NCBI GenBank assembly: GCA_934395135.1 | Contig: CAKRRK010000002.1 | Location: forward strand, 176,834-240,833 | Direction: 5' to 3' | From: an uncultured Eubacteriales bacterium | GTDB lineage: Bacteria; Bacillota; Clostridia; Oscillospirales; Butyricicoccaceae | Length of the DNA: 64,000 bases | Part shown: one piece after another, positions 9,182-17,502 of the stretch | Position numbering within the stretch: the first letter of the stretch is position 1 | How the letters are laid out: each line of letters begins with the position of its first letter | Position numbers and translations under genes: made by a program | The notes under the pieces: model-generated | Seen by the model: the letters and a program-made list of their open reading frames with translations, nothing else | What the model was told of the DNA's origin: nothing | Database searches by the model: none

Positions 9182-9733
9182 ATGAAACGCATTCCACAGC
9201 TAACTACAAATTCCGACCGATACGGCCAGGTGCAGTCCTTTGTCATTCAGCTAATCTTAATTGCCATTGGCCTGTTCTGCATTGTCTTTTCCGACAAAGT
9301 AACGCTTGCCCTGCCGTATATAACCGGCGGCGGTATGCTGCTGTTTTCGGTTTTTTCTCTGCTTCGTTCCCTGAAAGAACGGGAATATACCTGTCTGGAG
9401 ACCCGTGCCACAGCATCTTCCATCATCAGCGCCGTTCTTGCAGTGGTCATTCTGGCATATGGTCACGACACGCTGTACCTGATTGCAGTTTTGTGGGGCC
9501 TCAACGGCCTTAGCAAAGGCATTTCTGGTCTAAACGTGGCGCTTTACAACAAGTCTCACGGCAACCCATTTTTTCTGGAACTGCTGCATGCTTTTTTAGA
9601 AACAGCCCTCGCCATCCTGCTCGTCATCAATCCGTTTCATAGCATTCGCGAACATATTATTATTTTGGGAGTTGAAATTGTACTGACTACGCTGAAATAT
9701 TTTTTCCGGGACCAGCTTTATACCAAAGATTAA
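9182..9733 (+). CDS. Small integral membrane protein, DUF308/HdeD-like
   Basis: 183 residues with about six hydrophobic segments in short hairpins, starting near residue 20 (LILIAIGLFCIVF) and repeating a pattern of a conserved Gly followed by a loop. This layout resembles DUF308/HdeD-type membrane proteins, some linked to acid stress. No catalytic residues are visible and function is unknown. The start is ATG after TATGAGGATTT. A perfect-palindrome terminator follows. Confidence 0.6.
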   Translation: MKRIPQLTTNSDRYGQVQSFVIQLILIAIGLFCIVFSDKVTLALPYITGGGMLLFSVFSLLRSLKEREYTCLETRATASSIISAVLAVVILAYGHDTLYLIAVLWGLNGLSKGISGLNVALYNKSHGNPFFLELLHAFLETALAILLVINPFHSIREHIIILGVEIVLTTLKYFFRDQLYTKD

Positions 9734-9742
9734 TGTACGCTG

Positions 9743-9776
9743 AAAACGCCTTCCGGCGATCGCCGGAAGGCGTTTT
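9743..9776. terminator. Bidirectional terminator between convergent genes
   Basis: A near-perfect palindrome of about 16-17 bp per arm around 9760, with A-run and T-run on the two sides. It can end both the membrane-protein gene on + and the ECF gene cluster on -. Confidence 0.9.
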
Positions 9777-9796
9777 TCGTTCTTTGCAGCCCTGCG

Positions 9797-10402
9797 CTAT
9801 TTCTGTCGCCGCATCCCCCGACGCAGGGGCTTTGCCACAGCAAACACAAGCAGTGCGGCAGCAATTGCCTCCGGCACGCCGTTTATGCCCACTATGCTCA
9901 TCAACACCCTGACCAGTGTTTCATAGGCCACGCCCTGTGCCTGCGCATACTGCTGTCCGAAAAACAGGAACACGCCCAGAAGATAGAGCACCGTATTGGT
10001 AAGGGAGCCTAAAAACCCCGCCGCCAGCAGAGCGACGCCTTCTTTTTGCAGGCTCTGGAACAGCGCGCGGAACACATATGCCGCCACAACTCCCACCAAA
10101 ATCCGGGGCACAAAACAAATGATAAGGCTCAGCGGCGTGCCGCTGATAAACGGCGAAGTGAGAAATGACGTAAGCGTCGGCGTCATCGTGTTGCTGATCA
10201 GACTGGTCAGCCCAAACACACCGCCGAGAAACGCCCCTGCTTTCGGTCCCAGCAGCACCGCGCCGATGATCACCGGAATATGTATGGTCGTTGCCTGCAA
10301 AAGCGGCAGCTTGATATAGCCCAGAGGAGTATTCGCTAATATAAAAATAACGGCGGTCAGCAGGGCAAGCTGTACCAGACGCACCGTGTTCTTTTGTTTC
10401 AT
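9797..10402 (-). CDS. ECF transporter S component
   Basis: Substrate-binding membrane subunit of an energy-coupling-factor vitamin transporter, 201 residues with about six transmembrane helices. It has the features of the general ECF-S family: LALLTAVIFIL at the N-terminus, TPLGYIKLP, IGAVLLGPKAGAFLGGVFG and a final GINGVPEAI. It needs a shared EcfA/EcfA'/EcfT module encoded elsewhere. It is a paralogue of the S component at 11429-12049, and its ATG overlaps the S58 hydrolase stop codon (TGATG). Being in the coaX cluster, pantothenate or a relative is the likely substrate. Confidence 0.82.
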   Translation of the reverse strand: MKQKNTVRLVQLALLTAVIFILANTPLGYIKLPLLQATTIHIPVIIGAVLLGPKAGAFLGGVFGLTSLISNTMTPTLTSFLTSPFISGTPLSLIICFVPRILVGVVAAYVFRALFQSLQKEGVALLAAGFLGSLTNTVLYLLGVFLFFGQQYAQAQGVAYETLVRVLMSIVGINGVPEAIAAALLVFAVAKPLRRGMRRQK

Positions 10403-11373
10403 CAGCCTTTTCCTCCCGGAACATCCGGCGCCGCGGAAAAGCCATATGCTTTTTCCGCGCGCAGCACACCGCGGCGCACCGCTTCTTCCATCACATAGGC
10501 CGCCAGCGTTCCCACACTGTTAAGGTCCGCCGTTTCCTGCCCGACAGACGCCGCATACACAGAATCCCCATCCGCCGTAGTATGCACTGGCCGGATCGCC
10601 CGGGCAATTCCGTTTTGCGCCATCGCCGCGATTTTGTTCATCTGCGCCTTGTTGAATTTTCCGTTGGTCACCACAGCGCCGATGGTGGTGTTGCCGGAAA
10701 ACAGTTCCCTTTGGCGCTCTATGCTACGGTATAATTCCTCTTCCGTCGATAAAAAGCCATTCTTTTTTTCATTCAACAGGCCGGCAATCTGTCTTCCGTT
10801 TTTGTCGAACACATCCCCCAAGGCATTGACCGCCACCACAGCACCGACCTGCACAGCACCGACCTGCACGGCAAACGACCCGATGCCGCTTTTTACGGCA
10901 AACTCCGGTCCCCGGTATTTTCCCACGGTACAGCCAGTTCCGGCACCAAAATTTCCGTCCCGATAATCCCGCCGGCATGCGGCTTCACAGGCAGCATACG
11001 CCATGGCTTCGTCCGGCGCCGCGGTCCGGTCGCCGGCGATCAGGTCAAACAGGCCGGCCTGGCACACCAGGGGCACCTTTCGTACCCCGGTATCAAATCC
11101 AATCTCCCGCTCCTCCAAAAAACGCATCACCCCGCCGGCAGCAGAAAGCCCAAAGGCCGATCCGCCGGACAGCAGGATGGCATGGATGCCCTCAGCGGCC
11201 GCCAACGGATGAAGCAACGGCGTTTCCCGGGACGCAGGACCGCCGCCCCGAATGTCCACCCCCGCCGGCGCGGCGGAGTCAAACAGCAGAACCGTGCAGC
11301 CGGTTCCGCGGGCCGTATCCTGGGCGTTTCCCAGACGGAAGCCCTTCATATCCAATACAGAAATTTCTTTCAT
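10402..11373 (-). CDS. P1/S58 family Ntn-hydrolase (DmpA/NylC-like)
   Basis: 323 residues, peptidase family S58. These enzymes self-cleave to expose an N-terminal nucleophile and hydrolyse amide bonds; characterised members include DmpA, beta-aminopeptidases (BapA) and nylon-oligomer hydrolase NylC. Here the cleavage site should be Asn228/Thr229 in SGNTTIGAV, as in NylC and actinobacterial P1 proteins. Other signatures are GGGPASRETPLL, LSGGSAFGL and RPVHTTADGDSVYA. It sits between two ECF S-component genes and close to coaX, suggesting it handles a vitamin or pantothenate-related amide; that is inference. QVGAV is tandemly repeated near residues 170-179. Confidence 0.85.
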   Translation of the reverse strand: MKEISVLDMKGFRLGNAQDTARGTGCTVLLFDSAAPAGVDIRGGGPASRETPLLHPLAAAEGIHAILLSGGSAFGLSAAGGVMRFLEEREIGFDTGVRKVPLVCQAGLFDLIAGDRTAAPDEAMAYAACEAACRRDYRDGNFGAGTGCTVGKYRGPEFAVKSGIGSFAVQVGAVQVGAVVAVNALGDVFDKNGRQIAGLLNEKKNGFLSTEEELYRSIERQRELFSGNTTIGAVVTNGKFNKAQMNKIAAMAQNGIARAIRPVHTTADGDSVYAASVGQETADLNSVGTLAAYVMEEAVRRGVLRAEKAYGFSAAPDVPGGKG

Positions 11374-11428
11374 TGCAGTATCCTCCCGAAAAAAGAGGCC
11401 GCCGAATGCTGCCTCTTTTCTTTCTCAT

Positions 11429-12049
11429 TTATTCCGTTTCCTGCACCCTGCGGGCTTTTTTTCCAAACGCCCGGTCAATCACCCGGCTGATCACGGCCCC
11501 TACTACAAGGCATGCAATCATCTCTATGATGCTGTTGATGGTGACAAAGGTCATCAGCAGAGACAACAGGGAGATTCCCGCTTCCTGCGCTTGCGCCAGC
11601 ATCGTATCCCGGAACAGCAAGCCGACGCCGCCCACAAACAGCACGGTGTTGATCACCGCGCAGGACAGGCTGGACACTGCGTAGGAATATGTACCCTTTT
11701 TATCCACCTTAGAAAGCCCGATAAAAATCCATCCGGCCAAAAAACCCATTAAAATTCTGGGAATCATACACAAAAGAAAGGTTCGAACGGGGCTGACGCC
11801 AAGCAGCAGCATGCCAAACTGGCTCATCCCGAAACACTGTATAAAGCTTGTGACGCCAAACACGCCGCCAAGAAACGCGCCGGCTTTCGGCCCGGACGTT
11901 ATCGCGCCGATGGCCACAGGGATCATAATAAAGGTGATCTCAATCCCAGCCGTTTTCAAATAGCCCAGGGGTGTAAACGCCATTACAAGAATCACCGCTG
12001 TCAAAAGGGCCATTTTGGTCATTTCACCTACATTTGTTTTTTGTTTCAT
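11429..12049 (-). CDS. ECF transporter S component, probable pantothenate type
   Basis: 206 residues, about six transmembrane helices, paralogous to 9797-10402 (shared LLTAVI, TPLGYLK, IGAITSGPKAGAFLGGVFGVTS). Placement 58 bases downstream of coaX, the kinase for pantothenate, suggests a PanT-like role; the family itself does not prove the substrate. A strong AGGAGGT lies six to seven bases before the ATG. The paralogue two genes downstream may take a second, related ligand. Confidence 0.82.
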   Translation of the reverse strand: MKQKTNVGEMTKMALLTAVILVMAFTPLGYLKTAGIEITFIMIPVAIGAITSGPKAGAFLGGVFGVTSFIQCFGMSQFGMLLLGVSPVRTFLLCMIPRILMGFLAGWIFIGLSKVDKKGTYSYAVSSLSCAVINTVLFVGGVGLLFRDTMLAQAQEAGISLLSLLMTFVTINSIIEMIACLVVGAVISRVIDRAFGKKARRVQETE

Positions 12050-12107
12050 TGTTTTTTACCTCCTGCTTTCGTTTCCCTATGCGGGAATACAATGCGTTTT
12101 GGAATTG

Positions 12108-12875
12108 TCACATCCGGTTTTTGCACCAAAGCATATGAAGTCCCTTTAAAATGGCATGCTCCTCCAGGACAAACGCCGTCTCCAGATAGGGGGCTATTTT
12201 TTTCCCCAATCCGCCGGTTATAATGACCTCCGCTGTCCCCAGTTCCGCCTGGAACCTTCGCACCATACCGTCCACCGCCGCGGCCGCGCCATACACAATG
12301 CCGGATACCATCGCATCCACCGTATTTTTACCGCACACTGCGCCGCCAGGAGATTCGATGCTGACGGCAGGCAGCTGGGCCGCGTGCTCCCGCAGAGCAT
12401 GAAGGGAAATTTCCACACCGGGCATAATGGCATATCCCGTCAGGTTTCCCTTTCCGTCTACGGCGGCAAACGTGGTGGCTGTCCCCATATCCACTAAGAC
12501 GGCCGGAACATGGCCGGATTCCTTTGCCCACACCGCACCACATACAATGTCCGCGCCGGTCTGGCGGGGATTGTCTGTGCGGATGTTCACTCCGGTTTTG
12601 ACGCCGGAAGAAACGGTCAGAACGGTACGAATACCTAACAGCCGGACGGCTTTTTTCATCACACCGGAGAGTTTTGGCACAACCGAGCTGATGATACAAC
12701 CTTCCGTCTTTCCAGGGGAAATGTCGTTCAGCAGCAATATGTTCCGAAACTCCACCGCATACTGGTCTTCGGTCTTCCGGTCGTCTGTGGCGATCCGTGA
12801 CACAAAAACCAGCTCGTCCCCGCAGAACACGCCAAAGGTGACGTTGGTGTTGCCGATATCCACCGTCATAACCAT
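12108..12875 (-). CDS. coaX: Type III pantothenate kinase
   Basis: Phosphorylates pantothenate in the first step of CoA synthesis; unlike CoaA it is not feedback-inhibited by CoA. The ASKHA-fold phosphate loops are clear: VDIGNTNVTFG at the N-terminus, NPRQTGADIV, VDMGTATTFAAVD and the C-terminal ITGGLGKKI; 255 residues is normal. I place the start at 12875 (MVMTVDIGN), which has AGGAAGG upstream, rather than the ATG nine codons earlier. It is followed by the ECF-S, S58 and ECF-S genes, forming a CoA-precursor uptake operon. Confidence 0.93.
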   Translation of the reverse strand: MVMTVDIGNTNVTFGVFCGDELVFVSRIATDDRKTEDQYAVEFRNILLLNDISPGKTEGCIISSVVPKLSGVMKKAVRLLGIRTVLTVSSGVKTGVNIRTDNPRQTGADIVCGAVWAKESGHVPAVLVDMGTATTFAAVDGKGNLTGYAIMPGVEISLHALREHAAQLPAVSIESPGGAVCGKNTVDAMVSGIVYGAAAAVDGMVRRFQAELGTAEVIITGGLGKKIAPYLETAFVLEEHAILKGLHMLWCKNRM

Positions 12876-12905
12876 GTGCAAAACCTTCCTGTCACAATTC
12901 ATTAT

Positions 12906-13325
12906 TTAAATTATACTCGTCCAGTTCCCTTTTGGCAATAATATTTTCATGCCCTTGTCAATCCCACGGATGCAAAAAATCGTCGGAACCGACAGAAGTC
13001 CCCACAGCAAAAAATACTTCAAACAGATTTGCCCCAACACATTGAATCTTTCCGCAGAGTAATCCCATACGTCCATTTTAAACACTTTATTTGTCACGAT
13101 ACCTACGATAAACTCTGTAATGGTAATGGCAAACGCACCGCACAGAGCTTTGTAGAGTATGCTGCGTTTGCCCATGCCCTTGAACATATCGCTGAGGGAG
13201 CACAGCAAAAAACCGCCCGTAATCATCATGCTCCAATGCGTATATCCCCGCCATAAAAGCTCCAGCAGGCTGTAACCAATGGAGCCGATGGAAAATTTCA
13301 TCATTTTTTCCAGTGTTTTTTCCAC
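12906..13325 (-). CDS. Small membrane protein, PF06541-like (putative ABC-transporter type IV)
   Basis: 139 residues with four hydrophobic segments. The stretch VWDYSAERFNVLGQICL followed by WGLLS is the hallmark of the putative ABC-transporter type IV membrane family (CmpB-like), common in Clostridia and without known biochemical function. It appears to start at GTG 13325; a weak GGTGATG is the only binding site in reach. It ends 30 bases before coaX and may be its upstream operon partner. Confidence 0.55.
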   Translation of the reverse strand: MEKTLEKMMKFSIGSIGYSLLELLWRGYTHWSMMITGGFLLCSLSDMFKGMGKRSILYKALCGAFAITITEFIVGIVTNKVFKMDVWDYSAERFNVLGQICLKYFLLWGLLSVPTIFCIRGIDKGMKILLPKGNWTSII

Positions 13326-13372
13326 ATTGCATCACCACGCCTTTATTATCTCTGTTTTTTTTGGTTTCATTC

Positions 13373-13401
13373 TTGCTGTTTTGCCGGGAAAATGGCATAA
13401 T
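13373..13401 (+). promoter_or_regulatory. Sigma-A promoter for the 114-residue hypothetical gene
   Basis: TTGCTG (13373-13378), exactly 17 bp, CATAAT (13396-13401). The expected start of transcription is about 13408, and AAGGAG follows at 13416-13421. Confidence 0.7.
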
Positions 13402-13429
13402 AGAAGAAAACCATCAAGGAGTATGTTCT

Positions 13430-13774
13430 ATGACCACGAAAAAAATCACATCCGTAGCAGATCTTGCGGGCATTTTGCGCACCATTTTTCTGTTGAAGAA
13501 AAACCGGGAGCAGCTTCCCATCCGTATTACTGACACAAAAGGCGCGGTAATTTGCGACGTCACCTTTGAAGACGAATACAAGTGGGTGGAAACTCCTTAT
13601 TCTCAAAGCTTCGCCTTTACAAAAAAGCTGTGCACCAAGGAGGAGTGGAACAAAATGACGCCGGCACAGCAAGTGGAGCTTTGCGACTGCTGGGATGCGC
13701 TTGCTATTTTTGAATACCTCCATGTGGCATATGACAAAGGCCGCCGGTTCCGCATTCGCAATTACGAGTGTTAA
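13430..13774 (+). CDS. Hypothetical protein, 114 residues
   Basis: I do not recognise a family. The start at 13430 is set by AAGGAG eight bases upstream and a good promoter. The product is soluble and mixed alpha/beta in character: an N-terminal helix, a beta-like section RITDTKGAVICDVTFEDEY, then an acidic helical part ending in a basic tail (KGRRFRIRNYEC). Three Cys residues are spread in the second half (LCTKEEW, LCDCWD). It stands alone between the divergent membrane gene and cotJC. Confidence 0.7.
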   Translation: MTTKKITSVADLAGILRTIFLLKKNREQLPIRITDTKGAVICDVTFEDEYKWVETPYSQSFAFTKKLCTKEEWNKMTPAQQVELCDCWDALAIFEYLHVAYDKGRRFRIRNYEC

Positions 13775-13853
13775 TATTTGCTCCCTTCGCCGGATTCATA
13801 ATTTCCTCCTTTCCTGCTCATACTATGAAAAACAGGAACAGGAGGTATCTTTT

Positions 13854-14525
13854 ATGTTTCGGCATGAATCTCGATTTTTACAGGAAATCCGCGTAGAAAA
13901 GGCCAATCCCCAATACGCCGTTTTGCTGCAGGAGCAGCTGGGCGGCGGAAACGGCGAACTGAAGGCCGCTATGCAGTATCTTTCCCAAAGCTTCCGCGTC
14001 AAGGATCCGGAAATCAAGGATTTGTTTCAGGATATCGCCGCGGAGGAGCTCTCCCATATGGAGATGGTGGCGGCAACCATTAACATGCTCAACGGCCACC
14101 ATGTGGATTACACCAAAATAAAATCCGGCGAAATTGAAACCCACACCCTGACAGGTCTGAGCCCCACCCTGACAAACGCTTCCGGCTATTCCTGGACCGC
14201 GGACTATGTCACAGTGACCGGCGACCTTTGCGCGGATCTGCTGTCCAACATCGCGTCGGAGCAGCGGGCCAAGGTGGTATATGAATACCTTTACCGCCAA
14301 ATTGATGACAAATATGTGAGAAATACCATTGATTTCCTACTGAACCGCGAAGAAGCCCATAACGCTCTTTTCCGGGAGGCCTTTAACAAAGTGCAAGACA
14401 GCGGTTCCAACAAGGACTTTGGCGTGACGGAAGATTCCCGGCTTTATTTTAACCTTTCCGGCGGAAAGAACACCGATTCGTTTCGGGATACCAAAACCAA
14501 TCCGATTTCTTTCCAAAACAATTAA
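13854..14525 (+). CDS. cotJC: Manganese catalase family protein, CotJC-like
   Basis: 223 residues related to non-haem dimanganese catalases and the spore-coat protein CotJC. Glu/His ligands of the four-helix bundle are visible: LGGGNGELKAAMQYL, AAEELSHMEMV and SNIASEQRAKVVYEYL, then REEAHNALF. In spore formers it is normally the third gene of cotJABC; no cotJA or cotJB is adjacent, so this copy stands alone or acts as a general peroxide scavenger. GGAGGT precedes the ATG. Confidence 0.88.
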   Translation: MFRHESRFLQEIRVEKANPQYAVLLQEQLGGGNGELKAAMQYLSQSFRVKDPEIKDLFQDIAAEELSHMEMVAATINMLNGHHVDYTKIKSGEIETHTLTGLSPTLTNASGYSWTADYVTVTGDLCADLLSNIASEQRAKVVYEYLYRQIDDKYVRNTIDFLLNREEAHNALFREAFNKVQDSGSNKDFGVTEDSRLYFNLSGGKNTDSFRDTKTNPISFQNN

Positions 14526-14558
14526 AAAAACAAGCCGTTTGAAACGGCTTGTTTTTTT
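14524..14558 (+). terminator. Intrinsic terminator after cotJC
   Basis: CAAGCCGTTT pairs with AAACGGCTTG (14531-14540 with 14542-14551), flanked by A and T runs. It begins inside the stop codon and can also work on the minus strand. Confidence 0.85.
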
Positions 14559-14671
14559 ATGCGTTCTTCCGCTTTCCCGGAAACAGTTTTCCGCACCGGC
14601 AAAGGTGCTGCAGGGGCGGCATTCCATCCGGCGCGCGGCTGCCCGGAATCCCCGGCGCACAGGATCCGCGG

Positions 14672-15565
14672 CTATTCGGTCAGATGCTTTGGAAAGAATC
14701 CGCCAACCTGTACCCGGCCCGTGCGGATGATAAACGCGCGGGGATCCGTTTCCAGCAAAACCTTTTCCAGATGGCGGTACTCGTAGTCCGATACCGCTAC
14801 CGCTAAAATATGGGTGGTTTCCCCAGTGTATGCACCTTTTCCGTCCCACATCGTAACGCCTCGGTGCAGGGTCTTCATAAGTTTATCCCCTACTTCTTCC
14901 GGCGCATGCTTTGTAAAAATAAACGCCATGCAGTTGATGTTCTGGTAATGCAGCCGATCCAGCACCAAAGACTGGATTACCGCATAGATAATGGAGTAAA
15001 TCGCCGTAGGCAGCTCAAACAGCAGCGCGCACACAAGATAAACGCAGGCATTGACCCCAATGTTCAGCCGTCCCACACTGATGTTCCGGTATTTGCCGGT
15101 TAAAATAACGCCCAGGGTATCTGTTCCGCCGCCGGCGGAACCCGTGCGCAGCAGCAGCCCCGCACCGGCGCCGCAAACAATGCCGCCGATCATACAGGAG
15201 GTCAGCACATCGTCGATAAACGGCATCGTTGGAATTGGGATCAGGCTGAGAAACACAGTCTGGGCGGTAATGGCCGCAATGCTCTTGGCAAAAAAACGCT
15301 TGCCCATCCGCCGGTATGCCAGCACAAACAACGGTATGTTCATCAGATAATACAACACGCCGGAAAAGTCAAACGCTCCCAGGCTGATGTGCAGCCGGCT
15401 CACCAGCAATGTGCGAAAAATCTGAGAAATGCCCAGAAAACCGCCGCTGTATAAGGAAAGCGGCACAATAAACAGGTTCATTCCCGCGGCATACAACAAC
15501 CCGCCTGCCAAAATCATCAGCCATGTTCCATATTTACTCTGTTCCATGCCTCGGGCAATTTTCAT
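14672..15565 (-). CDS. YitT family membrane protein
   Basis: 297 residues: about five to six transmembrane helices (DUF161) followed by a soluble C-terminal DUF2179 domain from about residue 215 (FIFTKHAPEEVGDKL, GVTMWDGKGAYTG, TDPRAFIIRTGRVQVGGFF). The GSAGGGTDTLG loop is a family hallmark. Function is unknown, though relatives are linked to membrane stress. The ATG has AGGAGGAGA upstream and lies 21 bases after the MATE gene, so it is the third gene of a MarR-MATE-YitT operon. Confidence 0.9.
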   Translation of the reverse strand: MKIARGMEQSKYGTWLMILAGGLLYAAGMNLFIVPLSLYSGGFLGISQIFRTLLVSRLHISLGAFDFSGVLYYLMNIPLFVLAYRRMGKRFFAKSIAAITAQTVFLSLIPIPTMPFIDDVLTSCMIGGIVCGAGAGLLLRTGSAGGGTDTLGVILTGKYRNISVGRLNIGVNACVYLVCALLFELPTAIYSIIYAVIQSLVLDRLHYQNINCMAFIFTKHAPEEVGDKLMKTLHRGVTMWDGKGAYTGETTHILAVAVSDYEYRHLEKVLLETDPRAFIIRTGRVQVGGFFPKHLTE

Positions 15566-15586
15566 AAAAATCTCCTCCTGTATGTA

Positions 15587-16966
15587 CTAAAGCGTTTCCC
15601 CCTCTTCCGGCAAAGGCCGAATGATTTTTCGGTACATCCGCCGATAAAACAGCAGGCAAAATACCAAGCTTGCAATTTCCGCAATGGGGAATGCCCACCA
15701 TACAAGATCCACGTTGCCCAGTTTGGACAGCAGATAGGCCACGGGTATGAGCACCACGACCTGTCTTAAAATGGAAACAAACATGCTGAGAATACCGTTC
15801 CCCAGGGCCTGAAAAGAAGACGATAAAATAATACAAATCCCGGCAAAGATAAAGTTCAGGCTGACAATGCGCAGCGCCGGCACACCGATGCCCATCATAT
15901 CCTCCGACGCTTCAAACAGACGCATCAGGCCTTCCGGGTTTGCCTGAATAATAAAAAGTCCCAAAAGCATAATCCCTACTGCATAAAAAACACTGTATTG
16001 AATCGTTTTTGTAATGCGTTTCCGTTTCCTTGCTCCATAATTATACGCCACAATCGGCACCATACCGTTGTTCAGCCCGATGACCGGCATAATGACAAAG
16101 CTCTGTAATTTAAAGTATACGCCGAATACCGCCACGGCGGTGGAGGAGAATACCGCTAAAATCTTGTTCATACAGAAGGTCATAACCGATCCGATGGACA
16201 TCATCACCATAGACGGGATGCCCACGGCAAGAATGTGGCCGAGGATCCGCTTTTCCGGGCGAAATCCTTTGACACGCAGGGAAATATCCCGGTTTACTTT
16301 TTTATTCAAAACAAAGGCAAACACCGCTGCTGCCGTCTGCCCGATAACCGTAGCGATGGCCGCACCCCGCACCTCCAGCCGCGGAAAACCGAAATGGCCG
16401 AAGATCAGAATATAATCCAAAACAATATTGATAACGGCGCCGGTGCTTTGGGTAATCATCGTATAAATCGTCCGCCCGGTGGAAGTCAGCAGCCGTTCCA
16501 GCATAATCTGAAAGAACATGCCGAACGAAAAAATCGTGCAGATCTGTACATACTGCGTACCGTATGTCACAATTTCCTCTATGTCAATCTGCGCCGCCAT
16601 AAAAGCGCGGGCGCCAAACAGGCCCACAAGCAAAAACAGCACAAAGCCAATGAAACTGAGCAACAAGCCGTTGAGCGCCGCCTTGTTGGCCCGATCAAAA
16701 TTCTTTTCCCCCAAACTCCTGGAAAGCAGCGCGTTCACGCCCACCCCCATGCCGGACGCCACCGCTATCATAAGGTTTTGCATCGGGAATGCCAGGGAAA
16801 CCGCCGTCAGCGCATTCTCACTGACCTGCGCTACAAAAATGCTGTCTACCACATTGTACAATGCCTGTACCAGCATGGAAATGATCATTGGAATTGCCAT
16901 GGAAAGCAATAGCCGGTTCACCGGCACCGTCCCCATCTTATTTTCCTGTCGTATCTCTTCTGTCAT
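15587..16966 (-). CDS. MATE family efflux transporter
   Basis: 459 residues with about 12 transmembrane helices in two repeats. The N-terminus has NRLLLSMAIPMIISMLVQALYNVVDS and GMGVGVNALLSRSLGE, and the second half repeats with GLNNGMVPIVAYNYGA, typical of the NorM/DinF group of cation-coupled drug and metabolite exporters. It follows the MarR gene by 33 bases and is presumably repressed by it; the substrate is unknown. Confidence 0.92.
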   Translation of the reverse strand: MTEEIRQENKMGTVPVNRLLLSMAIPMIISMLVQALYNVVDSIFVAQVSENALTAVSLAFPMQNLMIAVASGMGVGVNALLSRSLGEKNFDRANKAALNGLLLSFIGFVLFLLVGLFGARAFMAAQIDIEEIVTYGTQYVQICTIFSFGMFFQIMLERLLTSTGRTIYTMITQSTGAVINIVLDYILIFGHFGFPRLEVRGAAIATVIGQTAAAVFAFVLNKKVNRDISLRVKGFRPEKRILGHILAVGIPSMVMMSIGSVMTFCMNKILAVFSSTAVAVFGVYFKLQSFVIMPVIGLNNGMVPIVAYNYGARKRKRITKTIQYSVFYAVGIMLLGLFIIQANPEGLMRLFEASEDMMGIGVPALRIVSLNFIFAGICIILSSSFQALGNGILSMFVSILRQVVVLIPVAYLLSKLGNVDLVWWAFPIAEIASLVFCLLFYRRMYRKIIRPLPEEGETL

Positions 16967-16999
16967 ATCTCTGCCCCTTTATCCTTGTATCACTGTTTC

Positions 17000-17431
17000 T
17001 CAAATATCACTTTTTGCAATCCGCGACAGCAGCTGAATCAGCGCGGCTTTTTCCGCTTCGGAAAACAGCGCCTGCAGCGCTGCCTCCTGCTCCGCGATCA
17101 CCTCCATAATTTCCTCATGCTTCTTTCTGGCCTTTTCTGTCAGACATATCTTCTTCAGCCTGGCGTCGCACGCCACGCTCTCACGGGTCAAATACCCCCG
17201 TTCCTCCAACAACCGGATAATTCCGGTAACCGTGGAACCCCGCAGATCAAAAGCTGCTTCGATGTCCTTTTGAAACACATCCCTTTCCCTGGACAGTTTT
17301 CCAATATAGTCCAGCGCATGGCCCTGTGCCGAAGTTATGCCTGTCCGCTTTACAACCGCCGCATCCAAGGCACGCCGGTATTTGTTTGCCGCCATCATCA
17401 GTTGAAATCCTACGTTCTGTGTGCAACCCAT
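17000..17431 (-). CDS. MarR family transcriptional regulator
   Basis: 143-residue winged-helix repressor. The recognition region FQKDIEAAFDLRGSTVTGIIRLLEERGYLTRES is at about residues 52-84, followed by the wing DARLKKICLTEKA. The promoter upstream contains an inverted repeat at the transcription start, so it very probably represses its own operon including the MATE exporter, being released by a drug-like ligand. Confidence 0.9.
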   Translation of the reverse strand: MGCTQNVGFQLMMAANKYRRALDAAVVKRTGITSAQGHALDYIGKLSRERDVFQKDIEAAFDLRGSTVTGIIRLLEERGYLTRESVACDARLKKICLTEKARKKHEEIMEVIAEQEAALQALFSEAEKAALIQLLSRIAKSDI

Positions 17432-17452
17432 ACTGCGATTCCCGCCTTTTTA

Positions 17453-17495
17453 TTAGTTCCCTAACTATTTTAATCATCTGTGCCTGCGATGTCAA
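17453..17495 (-). promoter_or_regulatory. MarR operon promoter with overlapping operator
   Basis: On the minus strand TTGACA (17490-17495), 17 bp, TAAAAT (17467-17472). An inverted repeat TAGTT-N4-AACTA (17454-17467) lies directly over the predicted start of transcription, the usual place for MarR autorepression. Confidence 0.75.
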
Positions 17496-17502
17496 TAGCT
17501 CT

